DNA of 64,000 bases, from the NCBI GenBank assembly GCA_018398575.1, contig JAGTXZ010000018.1, positions 372,001 to 436,000 of the forward strand. The letters are read 5' to 3'. Positions within the stretch are counted from its first letter, which is position 1. Every line of letters starts with the position of its first letter. This DNA is from Ampelomyces quisqualis. Taxonomy: Eukaryota > Ascomycota > Dothideomycetes > Pleosporales > Phaeosphaeriaceae. The notes under the pieces are model-generated. The model made no database searches and was not told where the DNA came from. It saw only the letters and a program-made list of their open reading frames with translations. Shown piece after piece: positions 48,990-60,619 of the stretch. A program made the position numbers and the translations under genes.

Positions 48990-50060
48990 AATACTCTCTA
49001 CAAACCAACTAGTTAATAATTATAGACCTCTATTCTAACAACAAGATTAACCTAGACGTTTTTTTAAAAAGTTAGTTAGACTAGCTGTACTAGTTTGCAC
49101 AGCTCTAGCTTTATGCTTGTAACAAAGGAGTCTAGGATTAGTTTAACTTAGACAGCAACATAGTGCTTCTAATTAACAAATAGGAACCTAAATATCTAGA
49201 GCTTCTAGCTGCTCCTAGTTAGCTAGTCTTAGCTTTGCTACCTAGAGCTACTAATCTAGACACGCAAATCTGCAATAAAGCTTTTAATTAATATAATCTA
49301 AAGCTAGTTACCTTTAAACTTATCTCTAGCAGCTACAAAGAAGACGTTTGCTAATACAAAGTTAATACGTTAAAATAGACTAGGCAAGCTGCTAAACTTA
49401 GTAACGTCTAGGAATAGATTAGTTAAACTGTAGCTAAGGATCTAATAGCACCTGCAGCAATAAAAATGCTTAACTCTTTAGAAACAACGCTCTAAGCCTT
49501 AATTAGAATCCTTAAGCACAACCTTGCTCCAACAGATAATAATACTAAGCACCTAATTAGGCAGCAATATTAAGCTTATCTAGAAAAGGCTAGGTACAGT
49601 AGGATTACTCTAGATAAATAGTTTAATAAATAGCAAGTAATCTATAAGAAAGCTTAAGCGTTCTAAGTTACAAAGATAGAAGAACAACTTACTCTTACTA
49701 ATTTCCTAGACGCTCTATTTACTAAGATTGCTTTTAACTAGGCTTAATTAATGCGTTAGGATATTATTAAAGATATAGCTCTTAGTTAACTAGCTATAAC
49801 TATATACAATCTAGCTAAGATCTTTTCTCTTATACTTTAGAAACAAGCAGTCCTTGCTACTAAAGAAAAGTCCTATTTAGCCTTTGCAACCCTTAGAAAC
49901 ATTAAGAACTTAGAAAATAAGGACTCTAATCTAAAGAATAAAGGCAAAGACAATTTAAAGCTAAAACCTTACCTCTGCAAGAACAATAAAAAGCACAAAT
50001 AGGACCTAATAGATTATTTCTAACTAAAGACTACAATTACTAGATTAGCTCTACTAGGAA
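48990..50060 (+). pseudogene. Copia-1 gag (RIP-broken)
   Basis: Coding-like region of Lys/Asn/Leu-rich peptides (for example KFNKQQVIYKKA and a tail AFATLRNIKNLENKDSN). An eroded Cys/His stretch LKPYLCKNNKKHK-(W)-D lies at about 49965-50010, in the position of the Copia Gag zinc knuckle. Identified by position and composition more than by motif. Confidence 0.5.
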
Positions 50061-50199
50061 AAGTACTAATTAAGATCTCTAATTTTAACTAAAAGAAGGT
50101 CCTTAAGTAGCTTAACACTGCTAAGTAGGCTGCACTTAATAACAAGATTAAGAAAGCTAGTTAAACGCTACCTATTGCAGCTAACTAGTTAAGTTCTAA

Positions 50200-51680
50200 G
50201 ACTAAGGTAGTAATATATCTAGGAGATGTTGTAGCAGCACTAATTAACCTAACTACTTTTAATTAGGAACCTAATGTTACTAATCTAGACTTTAGAGTAT
50301 ACACTACTACGTTTATAACCTATCTACTTTTAAGAAGCACTGTTTATAATAGGGCTAGTGCAGTGCACTTTGTTAATAATTAGTTACTTCTTATTCTAGA
50401 AACGTTTAGTTCTACCTACTCTAAAGAAAGAGTTAAGGCTAGAATATAGTTACTTTCTGTAACTAGGTATAGTAATTAAGTAATTAAGAACGTCTTGTAC
50501 AGTCTAGACAGTCCTTACACTAAAGACCTAAAGCTTCAGAAGGTTAGAGTTGTAGATAGCTTTTATATAAACATTATATCTATAGTACTACTTAAGCAGG
50601 TAGGTATATAGCATAGTAGATTAGACAGCACTCTTAGGTTTAGATTATATAAGTAAAACGTTATTATACACAAGATTTATAAGGCTTACAACCTCTTGTT
50701 TATTAAATATAACTAGGTTACACGCTATGTTCTATAACTACTAATTTTGTACACGTTATATTAATCTAACATTAATTACTTAAGAGATAATAACAAGGAT
50801 CTATAGCACAAAAGATTAGGCTACCTAGGCTAGCAAGCACTCTAGGCTCTTGCTTAGTTAGCCTAAAACGTTAAGATAAATAGGACTAAAAGAATTAATT
50901 GTTAGAACTACTTAGTTACCTATGCAGCTTAAGTAGTCTTATAACTGCTAAGAGAAAGATTACTATAACTATTTTATTAAGTCTCTTAGGATCTATTTAA
51001 TATGCTAACTAGAAGGCTTTATAAAGAATAGTCCTTGATTATTAAGAAGGACTACTTAGGCAAGCTTTTTAACTACAACCTTTACAACAAAATGTTAATT
51101 AAGATTATAAGAGTAATTAAATAATTTACAGCCTAAGTTAAGAACAAATTTAATCTAAAAATTATAGAAATCTATTAAGATAATAACACTACAACTCTGC
51201 CTTAAAGAGGGCGTTTGCAGTATAAAGAGTAGGCAGATTAAGAGAGAATTAAAATACTACGCCTACTACTATACACGTATTAGCCAAATAGATTAGCTAA
51301 GTAGGTAGGTAAAGAGCTAATTACAAAATCTATTAAGATGCGCACAGGTACAAATCTTCTAACTAAGCTCTAGCTACAAATTATAGATGCAGCAGCCTAT
51401 CTACATAGAATATGCCTATTATCAATCTATAGTTTTTAGTCCCTAAATAAGGTCCTACACGCCTAGTTTAGGCAATATTTTTAATAGTATAAACTAGCGA
51501 TTACTAGGCACAGGACTGCTAACTTACGCTAAAATTAGAGTACTATTTATGCCTATAGCTGCAGAGCGTATCTCCTTAATTGCAACTAAGTAGCAGGCAG
51601 GAACAAGCAAGAGTTTAAAGTTAACCCTTACAGCTATATTAGATATCTAGTAGGCTATTAAGCCTCTAATATCTATTATA
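50200..51680 (+). pseudogene. Copia-1 protease and integrase (RIP-broken)
   Basis: Integrase zinc domain: HKRLGYLG-(Q)-QAL at about 50808-50840, then NRTKRINC-x-NY. The core has V-S-(W)-DLFNM (about 50980; first Asp). Further on, LYTY-x-PNRLAK and TGTNLLTKL-(W)-LQIIDAAAYLHRI (about 51340-51415) is the Glu-helix region typical of Copia (AYLLNRTP-like). The protease should lie at about 50200-50600 but its active site is not legible. Confidence 0.7.
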
Positions 51681-52559
51681 TATAGGTCTTATTAATTAAT
51701 TAAGTAATTGCATTAAGAGACGTTACCTTTAATAAATCTATATTCTACCCTAGTAACTAAGAAGATAAAATGCCTAAGAAGTAGGCGCTTAAGATTGTAG
51801 ATATTCTACACGTTAGAGAACTTAATAATCTAAAGCAGGATATTAACCTGCTTGTTCTATAGAATTAACTAAGCTAGAAAATTACTAAGGTTACTAAGTA
51901 ACAGCTTAGTAGTAAGCATCTAATCCTAAGAATTATAGAGACTAGCTAATCTTATAATTACAAAGAAGAGAAGGTAGAAGCTAAGAAGAGTGCTAGCAAA
52001 GCTAGCAAGTATTTAAAAATTCTCTTAGACTAAAGTAAATATACTAGGCTTGTTACACTAGAGGCAACTCTAGAACTAGATTAGTTATCTAGTATTTAGC
52101 TTATTAAGCGCGTAGGATCTAACAGCTAAAGACTATTGCTAGGTTCTAAAAGAGCTAGCCTGTTAGTATCTAGGGATTAAATAGGTTTTTAATAGAATAG
52201 GCAGTTAGCTTTTTCCTCCCCTGCTACTTAACCTAAGAGCAGTAACTCTAGAGCCCTAGACAAAGTAGGATTAGCAAATTCTTCTACATAATTAAGTTGT
52301 TAACTGCAAGAAGTAGCCTTTAAAATTAATAAACTACTAAGTTAATACATGCTACTTTGCTGCAAGAAGAATTACAATAATTAGATAAAAGGTAAGAGTG
52401 TTAATATATTTATTGCAGATCTATTTATAGATTACTAGAAACACAATTTTAAGAACACTTTTCTCCTAGGCCTTATAGAAGCCTAGAACAAGCGCTCTAG
52501 TTACAAAACACTAAACGCTATAATTATAATAGTAATGCTAAGTAATTAGAATTACTAAA

Positions 52560-53141
52560 CAGTTAAGAAGCGTGCTTAAAGAGATAATATGCCTAAGCTG
52601 CCTAACATATAGAAGCAGATGCTTTAACATCTAATAAAAAGCCTGTTATTAGATGCTTCTCTTAAAAGAATTAATTAGCTACATAAGAAAGGTACCTAGA
52701 AAGAGATTCTAAAGCACAAGTCTAAGAATTAACTAATTCTATTAAAATAGGTCTAGGCATACAAGTTTAATTAAGACAGTTACTTTTTAGAGTATAAGGC
52801 TAGGCTTATAGTAAAAGGAGATCTTTAGGAGAAGGATTCTTTACTTACTACGTACGCTACTACTCTTGCAGCCAAGTCTTTTAGGATTACTATAGCTATT
52901 GCAGCCTATTTTAATCTAGAAATTATGCAATATAACGTGGTTAGAGCGTTTCTTAACGCCTTAATTATAGCTAACAATCTAGTAATTTGTAATCTACTAG
53001 ATAGATTTAAGAAAGCTAGGCTATTTGTAAGGCTTAACTAAGCGCTTTATAGGCTTAGAGAATCTCTATTACTTTAGTATAAGGAATTCTTAAGATTACT
53101 ATGCAAGATAAGACTACTTGCATCTAAAGAAGAACTCTGTC
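52560..53141 (+). pseudogene. Copia-1 reverse transcriptase, 5' part (RIP-broken)
   Basis: KGT-(W)-KEI (about 52690), then YKARLIVKGDL-(Q)-EKDS, TTYATTLAAKSFRITIAIAAYFNLEIMQYNVVRAFLNA (catalytic Asp now Asn: D-V-x-x-A-F-L-x-A) and ALYRLRESLLL-(W)-YKEF (about 53043-53090; ALYGLRQSPRLW in the family). The frame stops at EELC, where the DNA element is inserted at 53142. Confidence 0.88.
53140..53141. repeat. 2-bp TSD of DNA element copy 1 (TC; partner 53987-53988)
   Basis: Deleting 53142-53986 and one TC gives an uninterrupted EELCLFFT-x-D run in the Copia RT frame leading into YVNN, confirming both boundaries. Confidence 0.8.
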
Positions 53142-53986
53142 CGTTAGGAAAACACAACGTTGGCGACATCCGCGACATTGGCGACATTGTTAGAACAGTC
53201 GACCAGACAGTTTTTGACCGTAGTCTACGGTGCCTAGCTACCCTTATTTGTTCTAGCTGCCTAATCAGACAAAAACGCCTATATTGATCCACCTGATCCA
53301 CTGGACCCACCTGCCCCACCCGCGCGATGACGTAATTATTCTAAAAACCTAAAATATAGAGCTTAATTCCCTCTTTAAAACGCACTATTCAGAATTTTTA
53401 TAGCTGCTCTAGTTGCTGAGATGCACAGCAGTGAAGTTTGTAACTTTTTAATGTTCTTTGCTAAGGCTTGTTTTCGCTAAAGCTCCAGCACTTTAACTAG
53501 ATAATATATTATATTTTTTTTTAAAGAAATAGTAACTAAAGTGTAGATTTTACTCTAGGACATTTTATTATAGTATATTATATAGTGGGTGCGTAGATCT
53601 ATTGTGTTGAACGTACTTAAAAGTTTTTTTAAAAAAGTTTATAACTTCAACGCGCTATATCTCAATAACTAGAGCAGCTACAAAAATTCTGAATAGTGCA
53701 TTTTAAAGAGGGAATTCCGCTCTATATTTTGTATTTTTAGGTTACTTACGTAATCATGAAAATACAGCAATACAGTCACGTGAGTAAAATTGGCGACATT
53801 GGCGACACTAGCGACACTAGCAACACTAGCGACACTGTTAGGTTGCTAGCAACTCGCCAGCAACTCGCTAGCGACCAGAAGTGAGTAGGGCGACTTTAGT
53901 AAATTGTCTGGTGGACAGTATTGCTGTTGGGCCGCCGCGGGTCGCGGCGATCAGGCCGATCAGATCAATCTTAAATTTTCCTAACG
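53142..53986. mobile_element. DNA element copy 1: 845-bp non-autonomous TIR transposon
   Basis: Terminal inverted repeat CGTTAGGAAAA/TTTTCCTAACG (11 bp) and a 2-bp TSD. Internal 92-bp inverted arms (53331-53422 and 53659-53750) could fold into a long hairpin. Subterminal GGCGACA(T/C) repeats occur at 53163-53190 and 53789-53870. No transposase is encoded, so it depends on a partner in trans. It retains TGA, TCG, CCA and TGG triplets that are purged elsewhere, so it arrived late or largely escaped RIP. Short open frames in it (minus 53074-53319, plus 53881-54132) run into flanking Copia sequence and are not convincing genes. Confidence 0.88.
53331..53750. repeat. Internal inverted repeat (92-bp arms) of DNA element copy 1
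   Basis: Arms 53331-53422 and 53659-53750 are reverse complements apart from a few mismatches; loop about 236 bp. Same arrangement in copy 2 at 62294-62385 and 62623-62714. Confidence 0.85.
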
Positions 53987-53988
53987 TC

Positions 53989-54990
53989 TGTTCTTTACTT
54001 AGGATTAAACAGTCTTTGTTCTGTTCTACGTTAATAATATCCTACTTATCTACTACAAAGATTATAAGCTTAAAGCTAAGGATCTATAGGCTAAAATTAT
54101 TAGTAAATACAAAATCTAGGATTAAAGACTAGTTAAATAGTTTCTTAGGATTAGAGTTATCTAAAACAGATTAGACAGAACAATTACTCTAGTCTACAAC
54201 GCCTATATTACTAAGATTACTAAGAAATTTAGTCTACACAATAGATTGTTCCCTCTAATACTACTGCTATCTAAGGAGCTCTACAAGAATACTAAAAAAG
54301 CTAGTAAGCAAGAAATTAAGGCCTATTAAGAAAGAGTTAGATTAGTCTTCTTTACTACAATTATAATCTGCTTAGATATTGCCTACGTAGTTTTAAAGCT
54401 TTTCTATTTCTTAACTAATCTTTTAGACAAGCATATTAAAGCTATAGAACAAGTAATTATGTACCTGTATTAAATAAGGTTTGATTTAATTAAATATAAG
54501 AATTTTAATAGTCTAGAACTAACTATTTGCAAGGACGCCTTCTTTGCTAACAATAAAGTAACTAGGCGTTCCTTACATAGTTATATAGCTATTCTATTTA
54601 GAGAAGCAATCTCTTAAAAAGCTACTAGGCAAGGATTAGTTACTACTTTAACTACAAAAGCTAAGCTACTTACTCTAGAATACGCAGCAAAAGAATCTAT
54701 AGCGCTTAACTAGTTCTTTAGGAAGCTTACGCTTAATCTAGAAGATCTCTAGAATATTTAGTGTAATAATTAGCAAACTATCTAACTAGTTATAGGAAAA
54801 ACTAAGCAGATATCTACAAAACTTAGACATGTTAATATTTAGAACATGTAGCTTAGGTAGGAACACTTAAAAGAATTATTCTAAGTATTCTATCTAGAAT
54901 CTAGATTAATGCTAGCTAATAGTCTTACAAAGAACTTTACTTATTAACAATTTCTTAAGTTTAAGCAGCTTTTTAACTTTAAGGATATAA
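53989..54990 (+). pseudogene. Copia-1 reverse transcriptase, 3' part, and RNase H (RIP-broken)
   Basis: Continues FFT-x-D-x-TVFVLFYVNNILLIYYKD; the catalytic box YVNN at 54027-54038 replaces YVDD. KYKI-x-D-x-RLVK-(W)-FLRIRVI follows (the G-x-L-x-W-F-L-G-I motif). RNase H of the Copia type runs to about 54990, with an ISKLSN region and LIVLQRTLL-like end. TAG/TAA stops throughout. Confidence 0.85.
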
Positions 54991-55019
54991 GTAAGTTACT
55001 TATAAATTAATAATTAGAA

Positions 55020-56835
55020 AATACAAAAATTAATTTTACTTTTTTATCTACTAATTATTTTGCTTGCTCTTAAAGCTTAAGATTACTATAGGATCTAAGC
55101 AGAGTAAACACTTAAAACAAGACTACTAAGCGCTAAATTATAAGCAAAACTATCTAGAAACTAGCCTCTATAAAGTTAAAGACCTTATTAATTATCTTGT
55201 AAGCCTAAGCATAACGCTTAGTAATTAAAAGACCTAAAGCCCTTAATCTATAGCTTAGAGTTAGCAAATCTCTAACTATTTCTATAGCCTTAGGCAAAGG
55301 AGATAACAGCTAATTCTACGCTAGCTCTTAACACTTAGGCATTAGAGTCTAAGCAGCCTAAAGCTGCTCCTTAAGCAGCAGAGCGTTAGGCAGAAAAGAG
55401 CTGTAGCGCTAGTAACTAAACAACAGCTGCTACCTGCTTAGCGTAAACAGAGCCTAAGCTATAAACCTGCTTAACGCTCTACTAAACCTATATCTCCTAA
55501 AGCTCTAAGCAGAACGTATAGGCTTAGCACCTAGTAAGCTAAAAGTTAGATTAACATAGCTTAAGCTTGCCCTAAAACTAGTAGAAGCTAAAACGCTTTA
55601 AGCCTACTGCAAGGCCTTTGCAGCCTTAAGCTGCTAGTTAAGCTACACGCAAGCCTTCTTTAGCTTCTATAAATAAATTAGCTATTTCTAAGATTAAACA
55701 ATGTTTAAAGCTTACTATAATAGTTTTCTTAAACACACTAATAATAATTTACATAGCCTGCTTACGCAGATTACCTAGACTACTTATATTAGTAAGTATA
55801 TTATTAATAGTAACTAGAATAACCTATATTTTAACGCAAGAATAGTTTAGGTAAGCTATGTAACGCTTACTTATTATTAATTTAGCTCTGCTATAGCAGC
55901 AGCTGTTACTCTACTTGTTAGCAAACTAAGAAGTATAGCGCAAGCACAAACTAGAGTAAAGCTCTCTCTTCTTAACTCTAATAGTCTTTTTGCTAGAGAC
56001 TGCCCTGCTCTTAGGCAAGGGATTACGTTACTTAGTTTTACGCTAGAATTAGCGCAGAGAATTTAAATTGTTTGCTAGGACCTAGTTGTTCTTGCTCTTA
56101 ACAGCAGGCGCAAAAGTAGTAGCGTTCTTCTTGTAGGCGCGCGCGTAAGCTATCTTATTAATTACAACAGTAGGATTTTTCTTAAGTAGCTACTAGAGTT
56201 AGCAACAAACTAGATTAAGAGTAGAAAAAACTTACTATAATAGAGGAGATTAAGCAAGTAGTTAATAAAGTAGATAATAAGAAGAATAAATAGATAAGTA
56301 GCTAGTTAATAAGTTAATTAATAAGTTAATTAATGCCCTAGAGTGTAAGAATATAAGAGTAGGCAAGCTTCTTATACCTAAGCAACATAACTGCTAGGCA
56401 ATAAGCTTACCTATTACTCTTTTACCTAGTCGCGCAATCTTACTCTATAATAATACGCGTAAACAGACTGCTTTTTACCTAGCTAACAGGCTAGGCAATA
56501 GCAAACACTCTAAATTAAAGCTTAGTACGTAGGTAAACCTACACTAACAGTCTGTTTACTCTTATAATATAGGACTACCCGCTTATAAAACCTCTACACA
56601 AGGCCTAGTTAAGATAACGTAGGCTACAATTGTAAGCAGATAACACTAATATTAAATTTAGTTATATATATAGTAAATAATTAAGAATTTATGCACTAAT
56701 AACTTATGTTTAAGCTAATAAATTAAGCAACGCAACGCCTACAATACAGAGTAGTATTGCTGTTTACCTTAATTACTACTTTTGCTCTGCTAAACAGATT
56801 AGGTAAGCTAATAAGTTTGCCTAATCTAGGGGGTG
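55020..56835 (+). other. Copia-1 3' accessory region (coding-like, unknown)
   Basis: 1.8 kb after RNase H where Copia elements usually end. About 55310-55680 is Ala/Gln/Ser/Lys-rich with many Gln codons turned TAG. About 56230-56640 (plus) gives a fairly clean frame: KLINALECKNIRVGKLLIPK, then SLPITLLPSRAILLYNNTRK and YLANRLGNSKHSKLKLST. No family recognised. A GGGGG run (56829-56833) next to the 3' LTR is the polypurine tract. Confidence 0.4.
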
Positions 56836-57053
56836 TGTAACAGAGTATGTAAATTAGCTAATTACAGAATTGTTACGTGTAATACCTAAGCATGTTACTA
56901 AGAAAGTAAGAATCTATTTAAGACTAGACTAACTAATTAAGCTGTCTCTTAGCTTAGTGTATTTAATCTAATCTATCTTTATATAGCATAAAATAAGTAA
57001 TACAATCTTTTTACTTATAACAATTTAATCTATAGTATTGCTTAGCTTCTATA
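56836..57053 (+). repeat. 3' LTR of Copia-1 (218 bp)
   Basis: Matches 48659-48876 except four transitions. TSD AGAAC follows. Confidence 0.95.
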
Positions 57054-57058
57054 AGAAC

Positions 57059-60000
57059 TAAGTCTTTACTTAGCTTATCTTTCACAACTATCAAGTAGCG
57101 TATACTATTACTTAGGAGAAGTCTAACAATAAAGTCTATAGACAATTCCTTCTAGATCTAGTATAAGAGCAGAAGTAGTCTAAGTAGTCTCTATTTTAGT
57201 TTTCTCTAGAGTTTAGTTTAGCTACAGGTTGTACAGTTCTACATATGCTATTAGATGCTTAATAATATACTAGGCCAAAAGTAATTCTAAGTAAGTATAG
57301 CGTAGGTATTCTCTCTTTCTAGGTGCCTAGTAAGAAGGGAGTTATAGCAGTTACTAATAATCTTAGTCTATAGTGCTTTGTTATAGGGTACCTACATTTG
57401 TCTCTAATAGAGTAGTTAATTAGAATTACTTAATAAGTGTTTTATAAGAAATACCTTAAGGCTAAAGTTAAGAAGATATTGTCTTTATCCTAGTTAGATA
57501 GCTTCTGATACTTTTGTGTATACTTTGTTATTAAGAATAGCTAGGTTCTATATCTATTTTATGTTATTATATTAGGCTAGGTCCTTTTCTAACAGGCTAT
57601 AGAGCTACTCTTATCCTTCTTATCTATAAGGATAATCTGTCTTCTTTCTAGGCGCGTCTGCTCTATTGTTATCTTTGTGTGCAAGCATATTCTAGAGTCT
57701 CTTCTTATACTATCCTTATCTAGAGTACTTGTTACTTTACGCTCTTTGTAAGTTTTAAACACTTAGGAATTAAATACTCTTTCTATTAGTTCTACTATTA
57801 GTTTTGTAAGTAAAGACTAGAAGTTAAAACATTTGTAATTATACTTATTTGTTAGCCTTACTTTATAGAAGGATTTGTTCTTTTTTTAACAAGGCATTAG
57901 CTCTACTATTTACGTTACTAAGTTAATATTAGAAGGTTATATTAAATAGACTAAGAAACTCTACCTATTGTATATGTTACTCTATTAACAGATTTGTTAT
58001 TGCAAAGTATTCTAGGTTCTTATAGTTAGTTAATATAGTAAAGTATTCTACGCGTTAGAGCTCTATCTTCTATTACTTAAGGTACTTTATTACTACTAAT
58101 AGTTTCTTATTATATATTATGTAGTTAACTTCTACTGCGTTATTCTTAAAAGAATAGTAGGCTACTGCCTAGAGTAGTCTATCCTTTCTATACTAGAATA
58201 GTACTCTACTAGTTAACTATCCTAAAGCGTTGTATTTAACTATAGTCTTAAAGTTTATATTAAAGTTTACTAATAATAGTTTAGTAATAAAAGCCTTTTT
58301 AAGTTTCTAAAACGTAAGTTATTGCTCTATCCCCTAATTAAAGTTTATATTCTTTCTAGTAAGCTAAGTAAGAGGTGTAGCTAGTTCTAAGAAGTTTTTA
58401 ATAAACTAGTAGTAAAAGTTAGCAAAGCTAATAAAGCTACGTACTCTGTTTATAGTTTTTAGTAGTTTCTAAGACTTAATAGCCTTAACCTTCTTAGGGT
58501 CTATACTTATCCTTTTTTCTACTTTAATAATAAACCTAAGATATTTTGTTTTCTTTACTCTAAACTTACTCTTCTCTATGTTAAGATACAGTCTTATAGT
58601 ACTAAGCTTCTATACTACTTACTTTACTTTCTTTTTATAGTCTAACTTAAAACTACTAGTGTATACAAGTATATTATTAATATATATAGAATAGAAGTTA
58701 TTAAGGTATTTATAGAGAGTCTAGTTAATATAACGCTAGAAAGTACTTAGGGCGTTTGCAAGTCTAAAGGGTGTTACTAGCTACTTATATAGGCTAAAGC
58801 GCGTCTAGAAGGCTATCTTCTATTTATTACCTTCTACTATTCTAATTTTGTAAAATACCTAAATAACGTCTACCTTTATAAACTACTTAGCTTCTAAGAT
58901 CTAGGCTAATATTTCCTATATAAGAGGCAGAGGGTACTAGTCTTTCTTTGTTATAGCGTTTAGAGTATAATAGTCTACGCAGAACTAGAGACTTCTGCCT
59001 AGTTTCTTTGCAAACAGAATAGGCGCTAAAGCGCTAGAACAGCTTATATAAATAAAGCCTTTGTCTAAATATAATATAAGTTTCTTACGTAGTACTAAGA
59101 GTTTCTTTTAAGATATACTATAGAGTAGTTACTAGAAGACTTTTACTAGTTTTATATCTTTCTCTATTAGTTCTATTAAGTAGTTAATAGATAGTCTTCT
59201 CTAAGAAAGCAGGAGGTTAGCTTCTATCTATAGGAAGACTTTGTATTTATCTTTTAAGTATTCTAGAAGTACTTTCCTAGAGTCTACTATAACCTTTGTT
59301 TTTAGAGCTTTCTAGATATCTACTAGGGACGCTATATACAAGTAGATAGATTTATTCTTTTGCGCCCTATTAATTTAGGCAGAGTATGCTACTACTATAA
59401 TATTTTGCAGAGAGAAAAGTTTCTTCTCTTTCTAGCTTCTTACTTTTGTTTTAGTAGAGTAGATGTACACTAACTTTTTAGCTAAAGCTATAGTAATATT
59501 GTACTAATCTATCTAGAGGCAGCCTAATACTAGGTTATACTTATTATCTTCTTCTAACTTATAGGCCTAAATTGTCTTCTTATATCTGTCTATATTAATC
59601 CTTATTTTAACTGCTTAACGTATCTAGGTCTAAGCGCCTATAATACCTATAATCTTTCTTAGGGTTACTTTTATATACTTTAACTTATTCTTGCAGACAA
59701 ATTTTACTAAAGTAATAGTATAGGTAAGGTAACCTGTGTTAATTAATATAGATATAATTACTAATTGATTAATAATTATATATATAGTTATAGGTTCTTT
59801 GCCTAGCTATCTCTTTTAGAATTATAAAAAAAATCTTTTTTTCTTAGGTATTAAATTACTACACTTTTGTCTACGTCTCTAGATAGGAGTTACTTATTTT
59901 CTAAGCTTATATCTTTAGAAGTACCCTCTACTTTCTTGTTAGGTACCTTAGCTAAAGTAACCTTAACTAGTTTTATAAGTAGAGATAAGTTGCACTTACT

Positions 60001-60619
60001 AGCGTAATATCTAGACTTACTATAGCGCAGGTATAAATTATTCTACCTTCTGTAGAACTTTTCTACTTTTATAGCCTACTTTGCCTTTTTCTTTTTATAA
60101 GGGCTCTTATTAGGCCTCCTTAAGTAACCTCTTATAAGTTCTTATTCTATAGGCTTCTTAGTATAGCTTTTCTTCTTTAAGTAGTTACTACTAAGTTTAG
60201 CTTAAAACAAATTTTCTTTAATAACTACTACTTAGTCTATTAAGTTATAGATACTCTACTCTACTTAGGTATCTACTAAGATTATCTAGTTCTGTAGATC
60301 TTACTGTATAGTACCTAGATACCTTATTTTTAGGTTTGCTTTGTTATCCTCTTTGCCTGCGTTATAGGCTAGCCTTATAAACTCTATGTTAAAGTTTTAT
60401 AAGAAAGTTTTGTTTTATTAGATTATTTAGAGCTTTCTCTAAGCTCTTTCTGCGTGTAGTTTATCTCTAAATTAGTTGTTAAGAAACTTCTATAGTTTAG
60501 AAATAGGCTCTAATAGGTTTTGTATTATTTAAGATAAGGCTATATTTACAGCTGTTTTCTTAAGGCAGTTAAAGATATACTCTACTTAAAAACCTAAGCC
60601 TATACTATTATAAGAGGTT
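57059..60619 (-). pseudogene. Gypsy-4, right piece: integrase N-terminus, RNase H, RT, gag
   Basis: Minus strand, homologous to Gypsy-3a 29400-33090 and on to about 41170. Integrase N-terminal part at 57059-57700; RNase H at about 57900-58430; RT at about 58430-59250 with box Y-I-N-N-I-L-V-Y-T (complement near 58690-58660); protease region at about 59300-59850; gag at about 59880-60619. It serves as the unoccupied reference for the Gypsy-3b insertion. It ends abruptly at 60619 against the Gypsy-5 LTR, so its own 5' LTR is outside the window. All frames are RIP-broken. Confidence 0.78.

Larger units (their letters stand above)
48659..57053 (+). mobile_element. Copia-1: complete Ty1/Copia element with a DNA-transposon insert
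   Basis: 218-bp LTRs, 5-bp TSD, and the Copia order Gag, (protease), integrase, RT, RNase H, which distinguishes it from the Gypsy elements. It has a 1.8-kb coding-like region between RNase H and the 3' LTR. Total 8395 bp, of which 847 bp are a DNA transposon and its duplicated TC. The two LTRs differ at only four positions, all transitions, the left copy being less mutated. RIP-broken. Confidence 0.95.

Noticed and set aside
53074..53319. Minus-strand 81-codon open frame shared with 62061-62282 (MGQVGPVDQVDQ...)
   Set aside because: Conserved only because it lies in the two DNA-element copies; its end runs into unrelated flanking DNA in each, and it has no transposase motif. It might be a residue of a terminal region, but I do not call it a gene.
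53881..54132. Plus-strand 83-codon open frame
   Set aside because: Crosses from the DNA element into Copia RT in the wrong RT phase, so it is accidental.
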